NCBI GenBank assembly: GCA_020636375.1
Contig: JACJXZ010000009.1
Coordinates: 62,001-126,000, forward strand
From: Lewinellaceae bacterium
GTDB lineage: Bacteria; Bacteroidota; Bacteroidia; Chitinophagales; Saprospiraceae
Length of the DNA stretch: 64,000 nt
Reading direction: 5' to 3'
A program made the translations under genes and the position numbers. The notes under the pieces were generated by a model, which did not search any database, was not told the origin of the DNA, and was given only the letters and a program-made list of their open reading frames with translations. This document shows positions 1 through 7,096 of the stretch, piece after piece. The first letter of the stretch is position 1. Every line of letters starts with the position of its first letter.

Positions 1-105
1 GGGCGAAAACAGCAAAAAAGGATTGAATATAGTTTTTTTTAAACAGAGCCGCCGCTTTGGGGTTGTAGATTAAACGGCAAGCTGAATTTTTTATCAAATT
101 TGTAA

Positions 106-136
106 TTGTATTTTTTACACAAAGTCCTTATATTTG
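106..136 (+). promoter_or_regulatory. Bacteroidota-type promoter of a putative small RNA
   Basis: A -7 element TATATTTG (129-136) matches the phylum consensus TAnnTTTG, and a TTG at 106-108 lies 20 nt upstream, a good -33 spacing. No coding gene follows in this direction before a terminator at 201-232, so the promoter would drive a roughly 90-nt transcript. Promoter strength is inferred from motif match only. Confidence 0.5.
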
Positions 137-142
137 TATTAT

Positions 143-232
143 CGAACAGAAAAAGAGCTTTTATAGCTAAAGAATAATTTGGTTTTATTTGGTTAGGGCT
201 GAGGTAGTGCGCAAGCGCTGCCTCTTTTTTTT
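143..232 (+). ncRNA. candidate small non-coding RNA
   Basis: The stretch between the promoter at 106-136 and an intrinsic terminator at 201-232 would give a transcript of about 90 nt. It is AT-rich with no convincing ORF or ribosome binding site. The 3' part is a GC-rich hairpin ending in eight T residues, as in free-standing bacterial sRNAs. I do not recognise a known RNA family. The 5' end is approximate, taken as about 7 nt after the -7 box. Confidence 0.4.
201..232 (+). terminator. intrinsic terminator
   Basis: A 10-bp stem (201-210 with 215-224, containing two G-U pairs) with a GCAA loop is followed by T8. This is a classic Rho-independent terminator. No protein gene ends just upstream on this strand, so it probably closes the small-RNA candidate. 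Confidence 0.75.
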
Positions 233-382
233 GCCCAATGGAATCCTGCCAGGAGGACACGAAAATAGGAACTCTGGGTTCGCTATGCAGTAGGAATGTT
301 ACAACCCGAAGGCAGGGCTTGTTTGGTCGAGGCAGGGTGCTTTTCAGCGTATCCCGGATACCCCGGCCTGTGAGGGGGCAGT

Positions 383-937
383 TCACTCGAGAAATTCCAC
401 TTCCACTTCCACCTCCTTTTCCTCCGTCAAAGCCGTGGATTGCCGGCTGGCCAGCCGATACCCTTTGGCGGGCTGATACCATATCTCCTGTCCGACGTCG
501 GCGACAATGCTCTCCGTTTTATTCTGAACGTGGACCTGCGTGACCTGGCCGCCGGAAAACCGAACCTCGAGCAGGTGCGTTTTCAGGTCCTTATCTTTCG
601 AAGTATAGGTCAGCCGGACGAGCTGCCCGCCCTGAAATACGCTATCTACCCGGTATTTGTCCAGCCAGGCGATCTTATTGATGTCGGAGCGGGAAAAAAT
701 GTCCAGCTCTTTTTCATAATCCAGAGAGTCAAAGGTTTTTTCTTCCCCTCTTCCATCGATCGCGATCCGTTTCAGGACCTCCGGCTGGATTTCCGAGAGG
801 CGCCGGATCTCGCCTTTTATGTACCCTTTCAGGTCAAAGAAAGCATCCGGGGCAGGAAGGCCTTCCTCTTCGCCGCCGGAAGCGCAGCCCGTGAAGGCAA
901 GGGACAGAAAAGCCAAATAGAGGAATGGTCTTTTCAT
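383..937 (-). CDS. hypothetical lipoprotein
   Basis: A 184-residue protein with an N-terminal signal peptide ending in the lipobox FTGC (Cys18), so it should be lipid-anchored in the envelope. After the Cys comes a short Gly/Glu-rich linker typical of exported Bacteroidota lipoproteins, then a soluble region of mixed helix and strand; the C-terminus is a run of alternating Glu and hydrophobic residues. I do not recognise a family. It is transcribed alone, divergent from the small-RNA candidate and 134 nt beyond the stop codon of gpmI on the same strand, so cotranscription with gpmI is possible but unproven. The ATG at 937 is favoured because it gives a complete signal peptide. Confidence 0.8.
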   Translation of the reverse strand: MKRPFLYLAFLSLAFTGCASGGEEEGLPAPDAFFDLKGYIKGEIRRLSEIQPEVLKRIAIDGRGEEKTFDSLDYEKELDIFSRSDINKIAWLDKYRVDSVFQGGQLVRLTYTSKDKDLKTHLLEVRFSGGQVTQVHVQNKTESIVADVGQEIWYQPAKGYRLASRQSTALTEEKEVEVEVEFLE

Positions 938-1016
938 GCTAAGGTTTTGCTAGAATAACTCACGAGGGGCTATAAAGTTTTTGGGAAGGTATAAACCCTG
1001 CTGCCCCATTTGCCGC

Positions 1017-1055
1017 CCGTTGTCTGGCCGGGTGCCTTCCCTCAACAGACAACGG
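1017..1055. repeat. 10-bp inverted repeat with heptamer tandem repeat
   Basis: CCGTTGTCTG (1017-1026) and its perfect complement at 1046-1055 can form a hairpin just after the gpmI stop codon. The right arm runs into two and a half copies of the heptamer GACAACG (1048-1065). There is no T-tract, so termination is uncertain. Confidence 0.5.
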
Positions 1056-1071
1056 ACAACGGACACCTGCC

Positions 1072-2604
1072 TCAACGGCTTACCAGCACCTCTCCATCCA
1101 TCTCCTTCGGAATCTCCATGCCGAGGAGGGTGAGAATGGTCGGCGCGATGTCGCCCAGCTTTCCCCCTTTGATCCGGTATTTGTCCGGCTGGTTGCTGAT
1201 GTAAAAGACGGGTACCGGGTTCATCGTGTGGGCGGTATTGGGCGAGCCGTCGTCGTTGACCATATAATCCGAGTTGCCGTGGTCAGCGATGACGATGGCC
1301 TCATAGTTGTGCTTCAGGGCCGTTTCGATCAGCCGCTTCAGGCAGCTGTCTACCGTGTTGGCGGCTTTCATGGCTGCTTCGAACACGCCGGTATGGCCCA
1401 CCATGTCGGCATTGGCGTAATTGAGGCAGATAAAGTCCGGCTGGTTCTTCCCGATATCCTCGACGATGGCGTCGGTCACTTCGTAGGCGCTCATCTCCGG
1501 CTTGAGGTCATAGGTGGCTACCTTCGGGGAATTGATGAGTATGCGGCGTTCCCCTTCGAATTCCGACTCCCGGCCGCCGCTGAAGAAGAAGGTGACGTGG
1601 GGATACTTTTCCGTTTCGGCGATCCGGACCTGCGTTTTCCCTGCCCGGGAGAGCACTTCGCCCAGGGTGTTGGACACGTCGTCTTTGGTGAACAGCACGT
1701 GGATGCCCCGGTACGATTCGTCGTAGCGGGTCATGGTGACATAATAGAGCGGGAGCGTTTTCATGCTGTGTTCCGGCATGTCCTTCTGGGTGAGCACGGT
1801 AGTGATCTGCCGGGGCCGGTCGGTGCGGAAGTTGAAGCAGATGGCGGTGTCGCCTTCCTGGAGCGTCGCTGCGGGCTTCCCGTCCGGGCCGGTGCAGGCA
1901 ATGGGCTTGAGGAATTCGTCCGTCTCGCCCTCCTCATACCTTTCCTGGATAGTAGACAGCGCGTCGGCGGTAGCTTCCCCTTTACCGTGGACGAGCAGGT
2001 CGTAGGCCAGCCGGGTGCGCTCCCAGCGCTTATCCCGGTCCATGGCGTAGTAGCGGCCGACGACGGAGGCCAGCTTTGCCGGCGTGCCGTCGATATGTTC
2101 CAGCACCTCGCGGAGGAACCCCTTTCCGCTTTTGGGGTCGGTGTCGCGGCCGTCGGTAAAGGCGTGGATGAAAACTTTCTCCAGGCCGTTCTCCCGGGCG
2201 ATGTCACAAAGGGCCATCAGGTGGCGGTGGTGGGAGTGGACGCCGCCGTCGGACACCAGGCCGAAAAGGTGCAGGGCTTTTCCTGTTTCTTTGGTGTGTT
2301 TCAGGGCTTTGAGCAGTTCCTCGTTCTTCGCCAGCTCGCCGTCGCGGATGGCTTTGTTGATCCGGGCCAGTTCCTGATAGACGATTCGGCCGGCACCGAT
2401 GTTGAGGTGCCCGACTTCGGAGTTGCCCATCTGCCCTTCCGGCAGGCCCACCTGCTCGCCGTAAGTGGTGAGCTCGGCATTGGGGTATTTTTCGTAAAGG
2501 CTATCGACAAAAGGCGTCTCTGCCTGGGCGATAGCGCTGACTTTGGGGTCGGGCCCATGGCCCCACCCATCGAGTATGACGAGTAGTACGCGCTTTTTTT
2601 CCAT
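1072..2604 (-). CDS. gpmI: 2,3-bisphosphoglycerate-independent phosphoglycerate mutase
   Basis: This enzyme interconverts 3- and 2-phosphoglycerate in glycolysis and gluconeogenesis using two Mn ions and a phosphoserine intermediate. At 510 residues it has the usual family length. Visible signatures are the metal ligand in LDGWG near the N-terminus, the catalytic Ser62 in QMGNSEVGHLNIG, the substrate loop HAFTDGRDTDP, GRYYAMDRDKRW, NFRTDRPRQ, and the second metal cluster in YANADMVGHTG and IADHGNSDYM. An upstream in-frame ATG would add 24 residues, but the family start is MEKKRVLLVILDGWG at 2604. A TACTTTTG box ends only about 5 nt before this ATG, which points to a leaderless mRNA. Confidence 0.97.
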   Translation of the reverse strand: MEKKRVLLVILDGWGHGPDPKVSAIAQAETPFVDSLYEKYPNAELTTYGEQVGLPEGQMGNSEVGHLNIGAGRIVYQELARINKAIRDGELAKNEELLKALKHTKETGKALHLFGLVSDGGVHSHHRHLMALCDIARENGLEKVFIHAFTDGRDTDPKSGKGFLREVLEHIDGTPAKLASVVGRYYAMDRDKRWERTRLAYDLLVHGKGEATADALSTIQERYEEGETDEFLKPIACTGPDGKPAATLQEGDTAICFNFRTDRPRQITTVLTQKDMPEHSMKTLPLYYVTMTRYDESYRGIHVLFTKDDVSNTLGEVLSRAGKTQVRIAETEKYPHVTFFFSGGRESEFEGERRILINSPKVATYDLKPEMSAYEVTDAIVEDIGKNQPDFICLNYANADMVGHTGVFEAAMKAANTVDSCLKRLIETALKHNYEAIVIADHGNSDYMVNDDGSPNTAHTMNPVPVFYISNQPDKYRIKGGKLGDIAPTILTLLGMEIPKEMDGEVLVSR

Positions 2605-2609
2605 ACCCG

Positions 2610-2617
2610 CAAAAGTA
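2610..2617 (-). promoter_or_regulatory. gpmI -7 element TACTTTTG
   Basis: TACTTTTG on the minus strand fits TAnnTTTG. Its 3' end is 5 nt from the gpmI ATG at 2604, so transcription would begin at or next to the start codon. No clear TTG -33 element is visible at the expected distance. Confidence 0.45.
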
Positions 2618-2767
2618 CCAATTTGGAGGTAAAAAACGGCGGCGCCGGGGAGGAACTTCGCAAACGGCCGGCGCATATTGGGGATTGCTGCTTTTTTTTA
2701 TTAAAGAACCCAACATTTCTGCTGTTTTTCCGTAAGAACAGGCAGGCAAAATATTCATTTTAATCCT

Positions 2768-2775
2768 TATTTTTG
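2768..2775 (+). promoter_or_regulatory. -7 element TATTTTTG ahead of the glucosaminidase-like gene
   Basis: TATTTTTG matches TAnnTTTG on the plus strand about 120 nt upstream of the ATG at 2899. No TTG is visible at the -33 position, so this is a weak to moderate call. Confidence 0.35.
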
Positions 2776-2898
2776 TGCCGCCCGGCAATCCCCGAAGAAC
2801 AACTCTGCCAATGAATTTGTTTTTTGCCCGTTGCCTGGCATTAACCCTCCGGATAAGCATCTTTCTAAACAACAACATAAGTAAAAACCGGAATCCCG

Positions 2899-3672
2899 AT
2901 GCGTTTTAGCTGGCTGGCCTTCTTCGCTTTCTCCTTCAGTGTATCCATCCTCAACGGGCAGGTCGTCCGTGGCGACAGCGTCCAATCCATCCTGCGGGAA
3001 CTGGCCCTTTCCCATCCTTTTATGGTGACTCAGATTCCGGAGACGGGGCGGTGGCACCTCAACGTGCCCCGCTCGGAGGCGGTTACCATAGATCAACTCA
3101 CGCGCCTGCAGGATGCCTTTTACTACGACATCGCCCCCCTGTGCCAAATTTATGCGCAGCGGTATCTGGCCGACTGGCGGGCGCTGGCCAGCAAGGCGGC
3201 CCGCGAGACTTTCTGGGGAACGTCCTACCTCTGTAACCGCACCTTTAACTACTTCGGCATCCGGCAGAAGGCCAAGCCGTGGATCTGCGAGTCCTTTTTC
3301 TTTTGCGAAGGCGTAACCCGCCATGACCCGGAGCCTTCGGATTTTGCCTCCTTCCCGAATTTCGAGGCCTCATTGTGGATGTTTATCCACACCATGTACA
3401 GCGCGCACTTCCTGGAGCGCCTGCCCGACGGAGGCGCCCGGATAGCCGACGCCATCGAATTCGAACGCATGAACGGCATCCATTACTGGGAGCGGACTTC
3501 CTACGGCGTCAGCCTGGGCACCCAGCTGCCCGGCCCGATGTATTCCGCTGAAGAACTGATCTATACCTGGAGCGAACACCCCATCAACAACCTTTGTGTG
3601 AACTGCTCCCGCGAAACCGACCGGGAATGGGTCTTCAAGCTCATCCGGGCAGGCCTGCGGACGAAGGGGTAG
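2899..3672 (+). CDS. secreted glucosaminidase-like (peptidoglycan hydrolase-like) protein
   Basis: A 257-residue protein with a signal peptide (cleavage near ILNGQ, residue 21) followed by one globular domain. The central segment SKAARETFWGTSYLCNRTFNYFGI resembles the ExxxGTS...N.FGI core of glucosaminidase/lysozyme-like domains (PF01832 type), in which the Glu is catalytic; here ARETFWGTS supplies the candidate Glu. The following FEASLWMFIHTMY and YAERL-like segment (YSAHFLERL) also fits that family's layout. This suggests a cell-wall-cleaving enzyme in the periplasm, but the match is by eye and distant. It has its own upstream -7 box and is divergent from gpmI. Confidence 0.6.
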   Translation: MRFSWLAFFAFSFSVSILNGQVVRGDSVQSILRELALSHPFMVTQIPETGRWHLNVPRSEAVTIDQLTRLQDAFYYDIAPLCQIYAQRYLADWRALASKAARETFWGTSYLCNRTFNYFGIRQKAKPWICESFFFCEGVTRHDPEPSDFASFPNFEASLWMFIHTMYSAHFLERLPDGGARIADAIEFERMNGIHYWERTSYGVSLGTQLPGPMYSAEELIYTWSEHPINNLCVNCSRETDREWVFKLIRAGLRTKG

Positions 3673-3985
3673 GCAACATGAGACATCCCGGATTGCTGTA
3701 AAGCATAAAATAAAAGCCGGCACATTTTTTGGTTCCCCAGCTTATTCCCGGCTGCGCATCGGGCAAAGGCAATTTTGCGTACTTCGCCTTCGTTCTAAAT
3801 GTTCAGGATCGTTATAATAATTCAGCCGTTGTGGCCGCGGTTGGTTTTTTACGTCACAACGTTGGGTTTAATGCAAATGGGAATGTGAATGCTCCGCAGG
3901 AGCGCCTGAAACTTAAGAAATGCTCTTGTGGAGGAAGAATGGTGCAATAATTGAATTTTCCCATGAATATTAAAATCCTTAAACT
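3673..3985. other. intergenic region without a supported gene
   Basis: This 313-nt gap holds only a 73-codon ORF with no homology signal and poor codon character. It should carry the promoter of the DUF4783 gene. I see no repeat or strong hairpin in it. Confidence 0.5.
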
Positions 3986-4369
3986 ATGAAAAACCTCATG
4001 TTATTGATCCTGTTGGCACCCTGGCTGTACAGCTCTGAGAATGCCAACCTGGCCAATATCACCAAAGCGATCAGTGAAGGCAATGCCGACGCCCTCGGCC
4101 AGTATTTCGACCAAACGGTAGAAGTTGCCGTGCTGGATAAAGAAGACGTCTACAACAAGGCGCAGGCTATCAGCATCGTGCGTAAATTCTTCACCGACAA
4201 TAAACCCAGCTCTTTCAGCCAGGTCCATAAAGGCGCCTCCCCCAACAATGATTCTCAATATTGTATCGGCAACCTGGTCGCCGGCGGTAAAACCTTCCGG
4301 GTTTATATCTACATGAAAGTCGCCGGGGGGCAATATCTCATCCAGGAACTCCGCTTTGACAAAGAATAG
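3986..4369 (+). CDS. DUF4783 domain-containing protein
   Basis: A 127-residue protein with a short hydrophobic N-terminal signal (MKNLMLLILLAPWLYS) followed by a single small alpha+beta domain. The order ANITKAISEGNADALGQYFD, a V-rich strand, KAQAISIVRKFF and a C-terminal QYLIQELRFDKE matches the DUF4783 family of Bacteroidota, which has an NTF2-like cone fold. Such proteins are predicted periplasmic and have no assigned reaction. The gene stands alone, convergent with the TIGR02757 gene across a repeat-rich spacer. Confidence 0.8.
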   Translation: MKNLMLLILLAPWLYSSENANLANITKAISEGNADALGQYFDQTVEVAVLDKEDVYNKAQAISIVRKFFTDNKPSSFSQVHKGASPNNDSQYCIGNLVAGGKTFRVYIYMKVAGGQYLIQELRFDKE

Positions 4370-4555
4370 ACTGGATTAACAGGATTGAGGGGTAGACGGG
4401 ATTGAGAGGTAGACAGGATTGACAGGATTAACAGGATGGGGTGGCCCCCAAAACCTGTCCATTCTGTTCACCCTGTGAAATAATTGCTTGCTCTGTCATA
4501 GCTATTTCACAGGGTAAATCCTGTCTCCCCAAAGCGCCGCGCCCCCAAAACCTGT
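4370..4555. repeat. degenerate repeat spacer with a 12-bp inverted repeat
   Basis: The spacer between two convergent genes is built from variants of ACAGGATTAACAGGAT and its complement, plus the direct repeat CCCCCAAAACCTGT (near 4446 and 4542). A perfect inverted repeat CCCTGTGAAATA (4471-4482) with its complement at 4503-4514 forms a hairpin in the middle. Similar oligomers are scattered in many environmental genomes. No coding sequence is present. Confidence 0.6.
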
Positions 4556-5332
4556 TCATCTTGTCTGTTGTTCGAGGACGCCCAGCCCAAACAATGCAAA
4601 GTCATACTTCACCGGGTCGTCCGGGTCGTATTGCCGGAGCCTTCCGGTAAGTTCAAGGACGGCCTGCCAGTCCGTCTGCTTTCGGCGCAGCAGCCCCAGG
4701 CGGCGGGCCACCCGGTCTACATGTACATCCAGCGGCATCAGCAACTGGCTGGGGCTGATGCGCTTCCAGAGGCCGAAATCGACGCCCTTATCGTCTTGTC
4801 TCACCATCCAGCGCAGGAACATGTTCAGCCGTTTACAGGTAGACTTGCGGGCCGGAGTGGCGACGTGTTTGCGGGTCCGTTCGGGAGCGCAGGGCAGGGA
4901 GAAGAAGAGCTGGTGAAACCCGGCCAGCGCCTTTTCGGTGTGTGCGTCGTCCGGTTTGAGATGGCGGGCAAAGGCGTCCTCCAGGGAGTCGTGCTGCCGG
5001 TAATATTGCTGGAAGAACTCCAGGAAGTACAGCGTGTCGGTAGGCTGGAAGGTACGGTGTTTGAACTGGAGGAAGGGCTTCCGGTCCTCTTCCCGGTGGT
5101 TGAGGACGAAGTCGTAGGGAGCGCCGTCCATCAATTCGATGAGTTCGGTTGCCTTTTTGATGATGGTCTTGCGTTGCCCCCAGGCCAGCGTTGCGGCCCA
5201 GAAGCCCATGATCTCGATATCCGGGAGGCGGCTGAAGCGATGGGGGATACAGATCGGGTCGGCTTCGATAAAACCGGGCTGATTGTAGTGTTCGACGCTT
5301 TGTTCCAGTAGTTTTTCGACAGCGTCAGGCAT
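4556..5332 (-). CDS. TIGR02757 family protein (DUF2400)
   Basis: A 258-residue soluble protein with the conserved features of TIGR02757: a basic helical N-terminal half (MGFWAATLAWGQRKTIIKKA), a Cys/Arg-rich centre (RKSTCKRLNMFLRWMVR) and a C-terminal stretch SQLLMPLDVHVDRVARRLGL followed by PVKYDFALFGLGV. The basic, helix-hairpin-helix-like C-terminal half suggests nucleic-acid binding, but no activity has been assigned to the family. Its start overlaps the stop of the upstream glycosyltransferase gene by 8 nt, so the two are translationally coupled in an operon. Confidence 0.85.
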   Translation of the reverse strand: MPDAVEKLLEQSVEHYNQPGFIEADPICIPHRFSRLPDIEIMGFWAATLAWGQRKTIIKKATELIELMDGAPYDFVLNHREEDRKPFLQFKHRTFQPTDTLYFLEFFQQYYRQHDSLEDAFARHLKPDDAHTEKALAGFHQLFFSLPCAPERTRKHVATPARKSTCKRLNMFLRWMVRQDDKGVDFGLWKRISPSQLLMPLDVHVDRVARRLGLLRRKQTDWQAVLELTGRLRQYDPDDPVKYDFALFGLGVLEQQTR

Positions 5333-6095
5333 GTTGTCGGGCTTTCCGTGCCGGTTGCCGGTAGATTTGAAACCGGGCCAGGCCGAGGCGCTGCAGCAGG
5401 TGGCTGAAAGAGACCCTCAGCACCCCTAGACCGTAGCGGATGCTGCGCGGCAGGTTGATAGAAGACGCCTCCTCGAAGTACTTGGTCGGGCAGGTCACTT
5501 CGGCGATATGGAAACCGGCATAGATGATCTGCGAGAGCATCTCGTTGTCGAAGACGAAGTCGTCGGAATTTTCGTTGAAGTTGATCCCCAGCAGCACCTC
5601 CCGGCTGAATGCCCGGTAGCCGGTATGGTATTCCGAGAGTTTGTAATTGACCATCAGGTTCTGGGTCAGGGTCAGCACCCGGTTGGCGATGTATTTGTAA
5701 AGGGGCATGCCTCCGGCCAGGGCCCCTTTGCCCAGTATCCGGGATCCCAGCACCACCGGGTAGAGGCCTTCGCCGATGATGTTGACCATCGACGGGATCA
5801 GCTTTGGAGTGTACTGGTAGTCCGGATGCAGCATGATAATGATGTCGCCGCCCAGCTCCAGGGCTTTATTGTACAGCGATTTCTGGTTTCCGCCGTATCC
5901 CTTGTTGTTTTCGTGAACGATAACATGCTGAATGCCGATATTCCGGGCCAGTTCGGATGTGTTGTCGCTGCTGGCGTCATCGCAGAGAATTACTTCATCC
6001 ACCAGGCCGAAGGGGATTTCCTGGTACGTTTTTTCCAGCGTGAGGGCCGCGTTGTAGGCGGGCAGCACCACGATTACTTTCTTGCCTTTATACAT
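5325..6095 (-). CDS. family 2 glycosyltransferase (dolichol-phosphate mannosyltransferase-like)
   Basis: A 256-residue GT-A fold enzyme. The start VIVVLPAYNAALTL, the nucleotide-binding DDASSDNT (residues 39-46), the HPDYQY segment in place of the DxD motif, and SEYHTGYRAFSREVL are typical of GT2 enzymes that transfer a sugar from a nucleotide donor to a lipid phosphate or glycan on the cytoplasmic membrane face. There is no C-terminal transmembrane segment, so it is probably peripheral. It is the first gene of a two-gene operon with the TIGR02757 gene (8-nt overlap) and is preceded by a TATATTTG box. Confidence 0.9.
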   Translation of the reverse strand: MYKGKKVIVVLPAYNAALTLEKTYQEIPFGLVDEVILCDDASSDNTSELARNIGIQHVIVHENNKGYGGNQKSLYNKALELGGDIIIMLHPDYQYTPKLIPSMVNIIGEGLYPVVLGSRILGKGALAGGMPLYKYIANRVLTLTQNLMVNYKLSEYHTGYRAFSREVLLGINFNENSDDFVFDNEMLSQIIYAGFHIAEVTCPTKYFEEASSINLPRSIRYGLGVLRVSFSHLLQRLGLARFQIYRQPARKARQHA

Positions 6096-6113
6096 CGGTT
6101 GCTTTTATGGGCG

Positions 6114-6121
6114 CAAATATA
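6114..6121 (-). promoter_or_regulatory. -7 element TATATTTG of the glycosyltransferase operon
   Basis: TATATTTG on the minus strand lies 19 nt upstream of the glycosyltransferase ATG, giving a very short leader. No convincing -33 TTG is seen. Confidence 0.45.
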
Positions 6122-6238
6122 GGGGGTTTGGGATAAAAAAGGGAATTTTGGCATACTTACGCCAGGAGCAGGCTTTCCCATTACAGGCACATCACATTAA
6201 ACAATACCGCCCCCCCCGGCATTTATATCCCCAAAAAT

Positions 6239-6991
6239 ATGTGGAAAATATTGAAATGGATCGGGATTACCCTGGGCGGCCTGCTCGCCCTCGCTATCGC
6301 AGCTGCCTTTTTTATCAACGAACCTCTGCCGGAGGGCAGGCCCGGGCCGGAAGCCGACCAGTTGGCCCGGGAGATGCTGGCAGCCGTAAATAAGGAGGCG
6401 TGGGACAGTACCCGCTACGTGCGGTGGTCCTTTCCCGGAGGCCATCACTACGTTTGGGATAAATTCCGGCAGCGGGTGCAGGTGGAGTGGGGCGATGTCC
6501 GGGTGCAGTTGCACACCGGCACGCAGGCCGGCAGGGCCTGGAAAGGCGGCGAGGAACAGGAGGGGGCGGCTGCCGAAAAGCTTCTGGCGAAAGCCTGGGG
6601 CTTTTTCTGCAACGATTCTTTCTGGCTCAACGCGCCGGCCAAAGCTTTCGACCCGGGAACCACGCGGAGCCTGGTGGATCTGGCGCCCGGACGGCCCGGG
6701 TTGCTGGTCCGGTATTCCAGCGGAGGGGTCACGCCGGGAGACGCCTACCTGTGGATGCTCGATGAAGGAGGGCTGCCCTTAAGCTGGAAGATGTGGGTTT
6801 CTATCCTGCCCGTTGGAGGGCTGGAGGCCAGTTGGGAGGGTTGGGTGACGCTGGAAACAGGCGCCCGGTTGGCCACCCGCCACCGGGTCGGCATTTTCAC
6901 GGTTGAAACCACTGATGTGTCGGGAGGGAACCGGCTGCAGGACATTGGCCTGGACCGGGATCCCTTCCGCCTGATGGATTCGGAGGATTGA
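6239..6991 (+). CDS. hypothetical membrane-anchored protein
   Basis: A 250-residue protein with one N-terminal transmembrane helix (residues 5-26) and the remainder predicted on the periplasmic side. The soluble part is Trp-rich with alternating beta strands (VRWSFPGGHHYVWDKF, SWKMWVSILPVGGLEASW), and could bind a lipid or sugar. I do not recognise the family. It is a single-gene unit, divergent from the glycosyltransferase and convergent with the oligoendopeptidase gene. Confidence 0.75.
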   Translation: MWKILKWIGITLGGLLALAIAAAFFINEPLPEGRPGPEADQLAREMLAAVNKEAWDSTRYVRWSFPGGHHYVWDKFRQRVQVEWGDVRVQLHTGTQAGRAWKGGEEQEGAAAEKLLAKAWGFFCNDSFWLNAPAKAFDPGTTRSLVDLAPGRPGLLVRYSSGGVTPGDAYLWMLDEGGLPLSWKMWVSILPVGGLEASWEGWVTLETGARLATRHRVGIFTVETTDVSGGNRLQDIGLDRDPFRLMDSED

Positions 6992-7096
6992 AGCGGGCCG
7001 GGGGCGTTACGGCCTTTGCCCGGCCCTGATGCTATTTTTTCAACTTAAAGTTGGCAATAACCAATAATTGCCCCGGGGTGCCATCCCGGCACCACC

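Noticed and set aside
39..482. 147-codon minus-strand frame at the left edge
   Set aside because: Overlaps the lipoprotein gene and terminator, has no family similarity and would run against the small-RNA unit.
1228..2586. 452-codon open frame on the plus strand
   Set aside because: Antisense to gpmI, which is unmistakable on the other strand.
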